Assembly: GCA_036961445.1 (NCBI GenBank)
Contig: JBALVO010000039.1
Span: forward strand, 1-31,257
Source: JBALVO01 sp036961445
Lineage (GTDB): Bacteria; Pseudomonadota; Gammaproteobacteria; Pseudomonadales; Halieaceae
Direction: 5' to 3'
Length of the DNA stretch: 31,257 nucleotides
The notes below the pieces were generated by a model. It was not told where the DNA came from and did not search any database. It saw nothing but the letters and a program-made list of their open reading frames with translations. Positions 21,297 through 29,329 of the stretch are shown here, piece by piece; positions within the stretch are counted from its first letter, which is position 1; each line of letters opens with the position of its first letter. The position numbers were made by a program, and so were the translations under genes.

Positions 21297-22544
21297 ATGA
21301 AAACGACACGAAAGAATCACAAGTTCGCATTGGCACTGTTTGCCAGTGTTGTGTCCCTTATTAGCGCACCGGCGCTGCTGGCGGGTTCACCTGCAATGTC
21401 GGGTATTGTCGCCGTGGCTGATACTGCCGAGTCCGCGTTTGCTGCGCCGGCCGGTATGTCGCGATTGGAGGGTACCAATGTCACCATTCAGACGATGGTC
21501 GCTTCATCGCTGGCCAGCTTTGATGTCGATGAGAGTAAGACCGCGGTTCCCGGTGGTGACCCGAACCTGGGTACTGATCCCATGGTTATCCCTTCCTTGT
21601 ATTACGTGCGCCAGCTGAATGACAGATGGCATGCGGGAATTTCCCTAACCATACCAAGCGGTTTTGGTTCAAACTATGGAAGCGACTGGTCCGGTCGTTA
21701 TGAAACGGTGGACTTTTCACTGGTCTATGTCGCATTGACTCCAGCGATCGCCTATCGTTTTAATGACAAGTTGTCTTTCGGGGCGGGTTTGGGCATCAAC
21801 TACACATCGGAGACCAGTGAGGTGAAGATTCCCCAGCCCCTGGGCGAAACCGACGGCAAGATAAGCTCGGATTTGGATGGTGTAGGTATTAATGTCACGC
21901 TTTCGATGCTCTATGAATTTACTCAGCGTACCCGCGCTGGTATTGCCTGGACCAGCGATTCCGATGCCGATCTGGAAGGTAATGTGCGCCTGCGCAAACT
22001 GGGGCCTGTTTTTGATGAAGTGGCTAAGGAACTCGGTATAAAAAACGTTAACGTTGAGTTGACCAATACGCTGCCTCAGAGGGTCTTGGCGGGGATGTAC
22101 CATGAATTTGAATCAGGAAATTACTTCACGGTCGATGGCATGTGGATGAAGTTCTCCGATTTCTCGGTAAGTAATGTTGAGCTTAATGGTAATGACTTGA
22201 ATGTCAGTGCGCCGTCTATCTATAACGATCTCTGGGCGGTCATGGTGGGGGCCGGGTTCCCCGTTAACGAGCGATTGACTTACAAAGTGGGCGCCATGTA
22301 TCTGTCAAAGGCGGTCGATGATGAGGATCGCACGTTTTCCATACGCCTGGACGAAATATGGGGTGTTGGTGCAGGTCTTAGCTATAACCTGAGCGCGGAG
22401 CGCAGTGTTGATCTGAATGCTAATGTCTTCAACATAGGCAAAGCTTCTGTCGATACCGGTAATGGCGAGCCCAGCCGTGGCCGTGTGGTTGGAGAAAACG
22501 ATGACCCTTATGCTGTTATGGTTGAGCTCACTTATCACTTTTAA
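21297..22544 (+). CDS. Outer-membrane transport protein, OMPP1/FadL family
   Basis: A 415-aa FadL-type barrel. The signal peptide ends at about residue 29 (ALLA/GSP). The N-terminal signature is weakened: APAGMSRLEG stands where most FadL proteins have NPAGLA. The body matches the family well (IPSLYYVRQLNDRWHAGISLTIPSGFGSNYGSDWSGRY; then LTPAIAYRFNDKLSFGAGLGI; LPQRVLAGMYHEF), and the chain ends VELTYHF with terminal Phe. It probably imports fatty acids or other hydrophobic molecules. It starts immediately after the DUF2860 stop codon (0 nt gap). It is clearly divergent from the FadL-like gene at 670-2112, so not a recent duplicate. Confidence 0.9.
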   Translation: MKTTRKNHKFALALFASVVSLISAPALLAGSPAMSGIVAVADTAESAFAAPAGMSRLEGTNVTIQTMVASSLASFDVDESKTAVPGGDPNLGTDPMVIPSLYYVRQLNDRWHAGISLTIPSGFGSNYGSDWSGRYETVDFSLVYVALTPAIAYRFNDKLSFGAGLGINYTSETSEVKIPQPLGETDGKISSDLDGVGINVTLSMLYEFTQRTRAGIAWTSDSDADLEGNVRLRKLGPVFDEVAKELGIKNVNVELTNTLPQRVLAGMYHEFESGNYFTVDGMWMKFSDFSVSNVELNGNDLNVSAPSIYNDLWAVMVGAGFPVNERLTYKVGAMYLSKAVDDEDRTFSIRLDEIWGVGAGLSYNLSAERSVDLNANVFNIGKASVDTGNGEPSRGRVVGENDDPYAVMVELTYHF

Positions 22545-22654
22545 TGGTTGGCTGGAAATAGCGTGCTGTGATCCGATAGTGGGTATAGGCGAGAGTTGCC
22601 AGGCAATGATGTATACCGTCATTATGAATAATCCTCACTGCTCGACCTGAAGCG

Positions 22655-24391
22655 ATGTCACTTATTGTTCTAGGGTTATCCGGTGCACTTAGTCACGACT
22701 CGTCAGCGGCAGTCTATGTCGACGGTACCTTGGTGGCTGCCGCTGAAGAAGAACGTTTCATTCGTGATAAACATGCCAAAAATACACTGCCCGTTGAGGC
22801 CACGAAGTTCTGCTTGACGCAAGCTGGTATCCAGCCAGCGGATGTCGATGTGGTCGCCGTGCCGTTTGCGCCCATTGGCATTACCTCCCCAGCCCGGTGG
22901 CATTATGCAAAACGCTATTGGTATGCGCCGGATCGCGCGCTCGATGCGCTGTTCAACGGCAATCGACGTTATCGACGTTATGTCGCCAATATTCGCGCAA
23001 TGCTGGAAGGCCTCGGCTTTGACTGGGATGGCCTGGAGTTCGAACCCGTTGAGCACCACCTGGCGCATGCCTCGAGTTGCTATCACCTGAGTGGATTTAC
23101 TGAAAAAACCGCAATTATGGGTATCGATGGCAAAGGGGAGTACGCCACGACGTTCTTCGGCTATGGCGAAAACGGAAAAATCCACAAGATCAAGGAATTC
23201 TATGATCCCGATTCGCTGGGCGGCCTGTATGGGGCGATGACTGAGTACCTGGGTTTTGAGATGCTGGACGGTGAGTACAAGGTCATGGGCATGGCACCCT
23301 ATGGTGACCCCGACAGATATGACTTGTCGCGGTTGGCGAAATTTGGTGATGGCAAGTTCGAGGTAAATACCCGGCTGGCTAATGTTGTTGGCCTGCGGCG
23401 CTATAAAGAAGCTGGCAAAGGGTTTTATTTTTCCCCGCAGCTCGTAAAGTGGCTGGGGCCCAGGCGTCAGGGTGATGTTGCTGATGAGCCCTATATTCAT
23501 TATGCGGCGGCGATGCAGCAGTTATATGAGCAAATCAGTCTGCAGCTTATGGATTACTTTCTGGGAGATATTATCGCCGAGACTGGCTTGCTCGCTTTCT
23601 CTGGCGGTGGTGCGCTCAATGTAAAGCTAAACCAGAAGATCATCGCACGCCCTGAGGTCAAGCAACTGTTTGTGCAGCCCGCGTCCGGTGATTCCGGCAC
23701 CGCCGTGGGAGCGGCTTCCTACGCCTCGGAACAACGCGGTGTGCCGGTTGCAGCAATGCAGCATGTCTATCTGGGGCCATCTTTTAGTAACGAGCAAGTT
23801 ATAGCGTGCTGTGAGTCGCACCCGGGTAAACCGGACTTTACCGTTATTGATGACGTGCCCCGGCGAATCGCCAAAATTCTGGCAGACGGAAATCCGGTGG
23901 CGTGGTTCCAGGGGCGCATGGAGTTTGGGCCGCGGGCACTGGGCGGGCGCAGTATTCTTGGCTGCCCCAGTGTGGCCGGTGTTGCTGACCGCATTAATGA
24001 GCAAATAAAATTTCGCGAGCGATGGCGGCCTTTTTGTCCGAGTATGCTGGACCGGGTTAGCAAAGAAATGTTCAAGGTGGATCATCCGGCGCCGTTCATG
24101 ACCTTTACTTTTGAGGTCAATGAGCAGTGGAAGAGCCGGGTTCCAGAGGTGGTGCATGAAGATGGCACAGCGCGGGGGCAGGCGCTGCAGCGGGAGTTCA
24201 ATCCGCGCTATTATGCATTAATGGAAGAGCTGGAAAAGCTCACGGGTAATGGGGTGGTGCTAAATACCTCGCTAAATCGCCGTGGCGAGCCAGTGGTATG
24301 TACGCCGGACGACGCGCTGAATATGTTTTTCGGATCAGATTTGCAGTATCTGATTATGGAGGACGTGTTGTGTGTCAAAGCTGGTGTGTAG
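22655..24391 (+). CDS. Carbamoyltransferase, NodU/TobZ/CmcH family
   Basis: A 578-aa O-carbamoyltransferase, which uses carbamoyl phosphate and ATP to carbamoylate a hydroxyl of a sugar or small molecule. The N-terminal Kae1-like domain has LGLSGALSHDSSAAVYVDG (6-24), EEER at 31-34, the metal-binding HHLAHA (134-139), and SGGGALNVKLN (316-326). The C-terminal domain has FQGRMEFGPRALGGRSIL (418-435). The length is usual for the family. Start ATG 22655 has GAAG close upstream. Its stop is 1 nt from the stop of the convergent methyltransferase-like gene. Such enzymes decorate polysaccharides, Nod factors and antibiotics; nothing in the window supplies the acceptor. A tandem 9-nt repeat (CGACGTTAT at 22964 and 22973) encodes RRYRRY. 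Confidence 0.92.
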   Translation: MSLIVLGLSGALSHDSSAAVYVDGTLVAAAEEERFIRDKHAKNTLPVEATKFCLTQAGIQPADVDVVAVPFAPIGITSPARWHYAKRYWYAPDRALDALFNGNRRYRRYVANIRAMLEGLGFDWDGLEFEPVEHHLAHASSCYHLSGFTEKTAIMGIDGKGEYATTFFGYGENGKIHKIKEFYDPDSLGGLYGAMTEYLGFEMLDGEYKVMGMAPYGDPDRYDLSRLAKFGDGKFEVNTRLANVVGLRRYKEAGKGFYFSPQLVKWLGPRRQGDVADEPYIHYAAAMQQLYEQISLQLMDYFLGDIIAETGLLAFSGGGALNVKLNQKIIARPEVKQLFVQPASGDSGTAVGAASYASEQRGVPVAAMQHVYLGPSFSNEQVIACCESHPGKPDFTVIDDVPRRIAKILADGNPVAWFQGRMEFGPRALGGRSILGCPSVAGVADRINEQIKFRERWRPFCPSMLDRVSKEMFKVDHPAPFMTFTFEVNEQWKSRVPEVVHEDGTARGQALQREFNPRYYALMEELEKLTGNGVVLNTSLNRRGEPVVCTPDDALNMFFGSDLQYLIMEDVLCVKAGV

Positions 24392-24392
24392 G

Positions 24393-24992
24393 CTAGCCAC
24401 GGGCGCGCAGTAGCAGCTCCAGTCTGCTGTCGGCCAATAGCACACTGCGTTCGAAGCTGAAGCAGTCCAGTAGTGTCTTTAACTGGCTCTGATTGTGTGG
24501 GGCGTAGCCAGGCAGCGCGGATAGTCTCGTTTTCATACCGAGTAAGTCCGGAGACTGGATGCTATACAAGAGGTTGCTCTGTGGAGTTTTGAGATTGTGC
24601 ACCGCGAAGCCGTGTGCCACGCTCTGGGTATGAAGGTAGGGTCGCAGCGCATTTAGAAAAGCGGCTATCGCCTCGCTACTCATGAAATTGAACAAGTCCC
24701 AGAACAGACAGATATCAAATTGTGTGTCTTCGGGAAAGCTTAGTGTCTGCTCAAATTGTTGTGCCAGTGTTGGATCGGTATCCGCAATGGGGGCATTGAT
24801 AGGGAGCTCAGAAAATAGATCTGCAACGTGCAACTGACAGCGATAGCGAGAGAAAAAGTCCACGGTTGCCTGCTGCGCCGGACCCACATCCAGAATCGTC
24901 AAACGCTCGTCTTCGTCTATGTGTTCGAACAGCGACGGTAACAGCTTTGAAGGCTGAGTCGACAGGGGCGCACTTCGTTCATTGGTCAGCAT
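24393..24992 (-). CDS. Methyltransferase-like hypothetical protein
   Basis: A protein of 199 aa from ATG 24992 (208 from TTG 25019). The segment TILDVGPAQQATVDFF followed by LHVADLF and FDICLFWDLFNFMSSEAIAAFLNALRPYL has the layout of a class I SAM-dependent methyltransferase: motif I, acidic end of beta-2, beta-4, then the helix before beta-5. Motif I lacks the usual GxGxG, so activity is uncertain; the fold assignment is by pattern only. There is no signal peptide or membrane segment. The start is unsettled: neither start has a clear ribosome binding site. It is downstream of bactofilin on the same strand, about 50 nt apart, and meets the carbamoyltransferase gene end to end. Confidence 0.6.
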   Translation of the reverse strand: MLTNERSAPLSTQPSKLLPSLFEHIDEDERLTILDVGPAQQATVDFFSRYRCQLHVADLFSELPINAPIADTDPTLAQQFEQTLSFPEDTQFDICLFWDLFNFMSSEAIAAFLNALRPYLHTQSVAHGFAVHNLKTPQSNLLYSIQSPDLLGMKTRLSALPGYAPHNQSQLKTLLDCFSFERSVLLADSRLELLLRARG

Positions 24993-25043
24993 GGCGGCTC
25001 GCGTCAGGTTAGGGCGCAATCCGCCGATAAAGCGAGGTTGCCA

Positions 25044-25559
25044 TCAACCGCTTTTCAGGTCCAGGCCAGGTGCTGAGCTGGCGGGGGAGGGCGAGTTGGC
25101 TGAATGTTGTGGGGTAGATGAAACTTTACTGGATGACGCGTCGCCCGGATCCATATCGATACTACCTTTGAAAATGGCGCCGTCTTCAAGTGTGACCCGT
25201 GGTGCTACGATATTGCCCCTTACATTCCCGGACTTTGATATCACGACCTTCTCGCCACCTGCGATATCGCCAGTGACCTCACCTTCGATTTTTATCACTT
25301 TTGCCTTGATGTCAGCAGAGACCCGGCCTGATTGGCCCACGGATACCTCGTGATCCTTCAGTTCTATAGTGCCGTCCACCGTACCGAGGATAATCAGGTC
25401 TTCATCGCCGGTTACTTCGCCTCTAATTTTAATGCTGGGTCCTATCATTGCGGCACTCCTCGCAGTCGCTGGGGGAACAGGTACAGGGGGGGATTGTGTG
25501 GTCACAGGGCTTGATAGTGCTGGGGTTGCCTGCTTGCTCTTATTTCGGTCAAACATCAT
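25044..25559 (-). CDS. Bactofilin (polymer-forming cytoskeletal protein)
   Basis: A 171-aa bactofilin. A disordered Ser/Thr/Pro-rich N-tail (2-36) is followed by the beta-helical core (about 40-142): IKIRGEVTGDEDLIILGTVDGTIELKDHEVSVG, then VKVIKIEGEVTGDIAGGEKVVISKSGNVRGNIVAPRV-type repeats, and GAIFKGSIDM. A disordered Ser/Pro tail follows. Bactofilins polymerise without nucleotide and scaffold cell-shape, stalk or envelope enzymes at the inner membrane. No peptidase (M23) partner is next to it, unlike in many operons of this type. The start is ATG 25559 or the adjacent ATG 25556, with a G-rich GGCGG upstream. Confidence 0.92.
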   Translation of the reverse strand: MMFDRNKSKQATPALSSPVTTQSPPVPVPPATARSAAMIGPSIKIRGEVTGDEDLIILGTVDGTIELKDHEVSVGQSGRVSADIKAKVIKIEGEVTGDIAGGEKVVISKSGNVRGNIVAPRVTLEDGAIFKGSIDMDPGDASSSKVSSTPQHSANSPSPASSAPGLDLKSG

Positions 25560-25649
25560 TATCGCCGCCGTATTAGACGTGGGCTAGTGATGCTACCAGT
25601 GTGGGGCAGGATTAACCAGTGTCCATATCAGGTTAACAAAAACGCTAAT

Positions 25650-26129
25650 TTACTCCCCCGTGCTGTGGGATGTATGGCGGATTTCATACTGGGCGTCTAC
25701 CTCATCTACTGGGTAGAAGGTGATAATATACTGACCGCTGAACGTGCCTAGACTCATCTTTGCTGTATCGAACTCCACCATAAATCGCATGAAGTAGCTG
25801 TTACCGGCTGCCACGTCCAATGTGTAACTGCGATCCTTGGGCTCCCATTTGGCATCCCTGGTGAGGCCGGTTACCACCAGCTCCCTCTTGCCCGGTTCAA
25901 CTTCCAGCGCCAGGTAGTCGTTGTACTTTAAAAAGCCAGCGCTCTGGCCATCCACCGTCACCTCTGGGTAGCTTAGACGCAGCGGTTTTTTACCGGGGTT
26001 AGTCGCCTCTGGGCGATAGACGTAGACCATGGCTTTACCGGGCTGGGAGATTGGACTAGGCTCGAAATAGGATGTATTCGGACACCCGGTCAGGGTAAGC
26101 ATGGCAATGAAGATGGCGAGAATTTTCAT
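25650..26129 (-). CDS. DUF2846-like lipoprotein
   Basis: A 159-aa lipoprotein. The lipobox LTGC gives lipidated Cys16. Residue +2 is Pro, without the Asp that would retain it in the inner membrane, so an outer-membrane location is likely. The body fits DUF2846: AMVYVYRPEA near 33-42, then PEVTVDGQSAGFLKYNDYLALEVEPGKRELVV, and a YFMRFMVEF strand. The family is of unknown function, common in Gram-negative envelopes. Start ATG 26129; no strong ribosome binding site is visible. It lies about 100 nt from the SHOCT gene on the same strand. Confidence 0.85.
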   Translation of the reverse strand: MKILAIFIAMLTLTGCPNTSYFEPSPISQPGKAMVYVYRPEATNPGKKPLRLSYPEVTVDGQSAGFLKYNDYLALEVEPGKRELVVTGLTRDAKWEPKDRSYTLDVAAGNSYFMRFMVEFDTAKMSLGTFSGQYIITFYPVDEVDAQYEIRHTSHSTGE

Positions 26130-26230
26130 AACTGAAGCGTCATCCTGTGGCGGTCATATTGCTTGATCCAGGAAATGCTGGATGGTTCACGGGGGCTCAG
26201 CGAAACGCGCCACCTCAAGCAAAAAGCGGG

Positions 26231-26578
26231 CTACATGGCGTCAATAATAGACTGCTTCTTGGCCTTGTATTCTGCGGGCGTAATATAACCACCAGCCGCC
26301 AGTTTATCTAACTCCTTCAGCTTTTGCTCCGTGCTCTGTGTCGTGGAGGTCGGTGCCGCTTGTTGCACGGGTCTTTGCTGTGCCGATTGTTGCGCATAAT
26401 AGGCCTGTTGTTGCTCGGCTTCAGTGCGTTGATGCATATTACCCAGAACTCTACTGGTCAGCATGCCACCCACAAAGGCTCCCGTGTTGCCCGCTTGAGT
26501 AGGAACGCTGACGGTAAGTGCAGTGGCAATCAATACGGCGCAGGCTGCGCCACTCATGAACTTGTTTGTGCTTAACAT
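26231..26578 (-). CDS. Small exported SHOCT-domain protein
   Basis: A 115-aa protein. The N-terminal hydrophobic segment (about 9-29) ends with PTQA/GNT, a plausible signal peptide. A Gln/Ala-rich middle (55-82) leads to a C-terminal SHOCT domain (83-112): EQKLKELDKLAAGGYITPAEYKAKKQSIID. SHOCT is a short oligomerisation or tethering module. The ribosome binding site AAGGAGG sits right before the ATG at 26578, the strongest in the window, so high expression is possible. Its ATG is 12 nt from the stop of the secreted-protein gene, so they are cotranscribed. Confidence 0.88.
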   Translation of the reverse strand: MLSTNKFMSGAACAVLIATALTVSVPTQAGNTGAFVGGMLTSRVLGNMHQRTEAEQQQAYYAQQSAQQRPVQQAAPTSTTQSTEQKLKELDKLAAGGYITPAEYKAKKQSIIDAM

Positions 26579-26590
26579 TTCGAATCCTCC

Positions 26591-27001
26591 TTAGCGTTCG
26601 GTACAGTTACCGAAAATTATAAAGCTGACGTCCGCACCCGTCGAACTCAGCGTCAGGCCACCGCTCTTGCGGTCAATTCCCGCGGTCCAGCCACGGTGAT
26701 CTTCCAGACCTTGCAGAACAATAGCGTTCTCCGTTACTTCGAAATTCTTGATAGGAGAAACGACTTCTTCGCCGCTTTCGTTCTCAGCGTATACCACCCG
26801 GCGTTCAACATCCACGAACATGAAGGTAGGCAGGTCAAAAGTAGTTGCCTGCCCTCGCGTGCAGGCGCTACTGGTGCACCCGACCACGTCAATGGTAGCG
26901 CAGGTGAGGTCGGACTTGCCGCTAATTGCGGCTGCTGATACCCCGGTAGCGAGCAAGCCGGCTGACAGTGCCAGTCCCAGAAAAAGTGTTTTTTTGGACA
27001 T
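26591..27001 (-). CDS. Small secreted protein of unknown function
   Basis: A 136-aa protein of unrecognised family. The signal peptide covers about 1-23 (VSA/AAIS). The mature part has four Cys (34, 42, 47, 133), compatible with two disulfides, and a beta-rich sequence (TFDLPTFMFVDVERRVVYAENESGEEVVSPIKNFEVTE). A further C-terminal strand ends GNCTER. Start ATG 27001 is chosen because GGAG lies 7 nt upstream and a clean signal peptide follows; the frame extends to 27070 without support. It is the first gene of the pair with the SHOCT protein. Confidence 0.75.
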   Translation of the reverse strand: MSKKTLFLGLALSAGLLATGVSAAAISGKSDLTCATIDVVGCTSSACTRGQATTFDLPTFMFVDVERRVVYAENESGEEVVSPIKNFEVTENAIVLQGLEDHRGWTAGIDRKSGGLTLSSTGADVSFIIFGNCTER

Positions 27002-27286
27002 GTTTCGTCTCCGCTTCAATCTGTGAAACAAGATTAATTCGAGTAGTGTCAGTCGATACTGCCACCACATCGATGTTGTGTAGAAGTTAGATGGCGAAAT
27101 GTTTCATCGGCAAAAATGACTCTACAACGAATTCGGTCGCTGTGCTACCGGCGTTGGTGTTGTTTTGTTGATCTGGCGCATGGTGTTCCCAAATGGCTGG
27201 ATGCCTGCACAGTAGTGAGGCAGGGCGATGGCTGCCGACGCCACTGCGGTCTTGATGCGTTGGTTGCTATGGTGCAAGCTAAGCCG
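27002..27286. other. Divergent intergenic region, about 285 nt
   Basis: The longest gene-free stretch if cardiolipin synthase starts at 27287. An open frame runs in the plus direction from 27116 into that gene, but the encoded residues (Arg/Cys-rich) do not look like a conserved protein. No convincing sigma-70 pair, hairpin or repeat stands out on either strand. Confidence 0.3.
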
Positions 27287-28729
27287 ATGAGTGCAGGCAG
27301 TTTCTTACTGATAATACACTGGGTGGCCGTGGCAGCGGTGATTGTGCGCATTCTGTGGCTACCCAACCGTCAACCAACCTCGCGTATCGCCTGGGTTGCT
27401 GTCGTGGGTGCGCTGCCCATTGTGGGTGTTGTTGCCTACCTGTTGTTGGGCGAGACCAACATCGGGCGCCGTAATATCAAAGCCATGAGCGAGGCATTGA
27501 GCCAGCTGCCGCAGTTGCCAGGGGCGGCCATTGAGGTAGCGGGAGGTGAGGCCGTACAAGTACCTGCGCAGCATAGGCATCTTTTTCGCGTGGGTAGTTC
27601 TATTAGCGGCTTTGCGCCGGTGGCAGGTAATCGCGCGACTTTGATGGTGGATTCCAATTCTACAATCGACGCGATGGTGGCGGATATCGATGCCGCCACT
27701 GAGCAGGTTAATGTCCTGTTCTATATCTGGTTGACCGATAACAATGGTAGCAAGATGGCCGTAGCGCTTATGCGTGCCGCCAGTCGTGGCGTGATCTGCC
27801 GCGTGATGGTAGACGGTCTGGGTTCGCGCGTGTTGCTGAAATCCGAGTTGTGGCGCCAGATGGGTGAAGCGGGTGTGCAGACCGCGGTAGCGCTGCCACT
27901 GACGAATCCGCTACTACGTCCACTGGAAGGGCGCATAGATCTGCGTAATCACCGCAAAATCCTGGTGATTGACGGGGGCATTACTTTTTGCGGCAGCCAG
28001 AATTGTGCGGACCCGGAATTTCTGGTGAAGGCAAAATACGGCCCCTGGGTGGATTCGGTTGTGCGCTTGGAGGGTCCTGTCGCACATCAAAACCAGGTGC
28101 TTTTTGCTACCGACTGGATGACCTATGTGGGTGAAGAGATAAGCTTGAGCAGGCCTGAATCCCAACCCATTGCTGACGCGGGAGTTATTGCGCAGGTGGT
28201 TGCCAGCGGCCCGACATTGCGTAAGTCAGCTATGCCGGAATTGTTCGAGTCCATTATTTATAGTGCACGCAGTGAGCTGGTTATTTCCACCCCTTACTAT
28301 GTTCCCAACGAATCCATGCAGGCTGCGCTGTGCGCGGCCGCTTACCGTGGCGTAGCTACAACGCTTATTCTGCCAGCGAAGAACGATTCAAAAGAAGTGG
28401 CGGCCGCCAGTCGCAGTTATTATGCAGGTCTGTTAGCAGCGGGCGTGGATATTCGGGAGTACGTGGGAGGATTACTGCACAGTAAAACTCTGACACTTGA
28501 TGGTGAGATTACCCTGATGGGCTCTGCCAACATGGACCGGCGTAGCTTCGACCTCAATTTCGAAAATAATATTTTATTCTATGATCCACAATTATCCCAG
28601 GCGGTGCGCCAGCGCCAGCAGAGCTACATCGACAGCGCCAAACAGATCACGAAGAAGGAGGTAGCTGGGTGGTCCAGGCTCCGCAGTTTGCGTTACAACA
28701 CAGTCGCCATGCTGGGGCCATTGTTGTGA
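27287..28729 (+). CDS. cls: Cardiolipin synthase (phospholipase D family)
   Basis: A 480-aa inner-membrane enzyme that condenses phosphatidylglycerol to cardiolipin. Two N-terminal membrane helices (about 7-24, 34-54) are followed by two HxK(x)4D phospholipase D motifs: NHRKILVID (H222, K224, D229), followed by GSQN, and LHSKTLTLD (H398, K400, D405), followed by GSANMD. TPYYVPNESM (335-344) also fits ClsA-type enzymes. The length equals that of E. coli ClsA when ATG 27287 is used; upstream in-frame starts at 27269 and 27116 add non-conserved residues. No strong ribosome binding site is visible at any of them. It stands alone with the SNase-like gene downstream. Confidence 0.92.
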   Translation: MSAGSFLLIIHWVAVAAVIVRILWLPNRQPTSRIAWVAVVGALPIVGVVAYLLLGETNIGRRNIKAMSEALSQLPQLPGAAIEVAGGEAVQVPAQHRHLFRVGSSISGFAPVAGNRATLMVDSNSTIDAMVADIDAATEQVNVLFYIWLTDNNGSKMAVALMRAASRGVICRVMVDGLGSRVLLKSELWRQMGEAGVQTAVALPLTNPLLRPLEGRIDLRNHRKILVIDGGITFCGSQNCADPEFLVKAKYGPWVDSVVRLEGPVAHQNQVLFATDWMTYVGEEISLSRPESQPIADAGVIAQVVASGPTLRKSAMPELFESIIYSARSELVISTPYYVPNESMQAALCAAAYRGVATTLILPAKNDSKEVAAASRSYYAGLLAAGVDIREYVGGLLHSKTLTLDGEITLMGSANMDRRSFDLNFENNILFYDPQLSQAVRQRQQSYIDSAKQITKKEVAGWSRLRSLRYNTVAMLGPLL

Positions 28730-28783
28730 GAGGTAGCGCCAGTGCGGCTTGTTGGGCAGTGGTAATCCTTCTATAGTTGGCCT

Positions 28784-29275
28784 ATGAAAAGAAGAATACA
28801 GATTTACTGTTGGCCTGGTATTTTATTGGCGTGTTTAGTGCTGTGTTCAGCGCCGTTCGCTGCTACTGAAATTTCCAGCTATGCCGCTGTCAACGAAGAC
28901 GGCAGCCTGCGCATAAAGGGGAAAACGGTGCACTTGTATGGCATCTATATTCCCGAGACTAATCACACTTGTAGCAGGAATCGAAACCCGCCGGTGTGTG
29001 GTTCACGGGCGGTCATAGCACTGAATTTTAAAATTGACGGTTTTGTGCGTTGTGAAATATTGGGCAGGAACGACGATCGCAGCCTGGCGGGTCGCTGCCG
29101 TGTTGAGGCCTCGCATTTCGATGACGGCGAAGACCTCAGCGCCTACCTGTTGCAAAAGGGTTGGGCGGTAGCGCTGCCTGATGCACCTTTTGAGTACCAC
29201 ACACTGGAAAAAATCGCTCGCTCGCGCCAGTTTGGTGTCTGGGGTACTACAGTCGATAATATTGTCCGACCGTAG
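28784..29275 (+). CDS. Secreted SNase-like (thermonuclease fold) protein
   Basis: A 163-aa exported protein. The signal peptide is about 1-27 (APFA/ATE). The body matches the staphylococcal nuclease fold: DGSLRIKGKTVHLYGIYIPET, then CGSRAVIALNFKIDGFVRCEI, GRCRVE, DLSAYLLQKGWAVALPD and ARSRQFGVWG. Aligned by eye to micrococcal nuclease, catalytic Arg35 corresponds to His50 and Ca-ligand Asp40 to Tyr55, while Glu43 (E58) and Arg87 (R104) are kept. Nuclease activity is therefore doubtful. Three Cys pairs (C63/C72, C90/C105 and signal Cys) suggest disulfides. Start ATG 28784, with no clear ribosome binding site. About 55 nt on either side separate it from its neighbours. Confidence 0.85.
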   Translation: MKRRIQIYCWPGILLACLVLCSAPFAATEISSYAAVNEDGSLRIKGKTVHLYGIYIPETNHTCSRNRNPPVCGSRAVIALNFKIDGFVRCEILGRNDDRSLAGRCRVEASHFDDGEDLSAYLLQKGWAVALPDAPFEYHTLEKIARSRQFGVWGTTVDNIVRP

Positions 29276-29329
29276 ATTACGGCTATAAATCCCCACACCT
29301 TGGACGCCTGAATTACCAGGAGAAATCAA

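Noticed and set aside
22964..22981. Two tandem copies of CGACGTTAT.
   Set aside because: Lies inside the carbamoyltransferase and simply encodes RRYRRY; only two units, no sign of a variable repeat system.
25612..25636. TTAACC and GGTTAA arms after the DUF2846 lipoprotein gene, as a possible terminator.
   Set aside because: Low-GC six-base arms with a 13-nt loop and no T-run behind them on the minus strand.
27116..27286. N-terminal extension of cardiolipin synthase by 57 residues.
   Set aside because: The extra residues are Arg/Cys-rich and unlike the family; starting at 27287 gives the usual 480-aa length with the membrane helix at the N-terminus.
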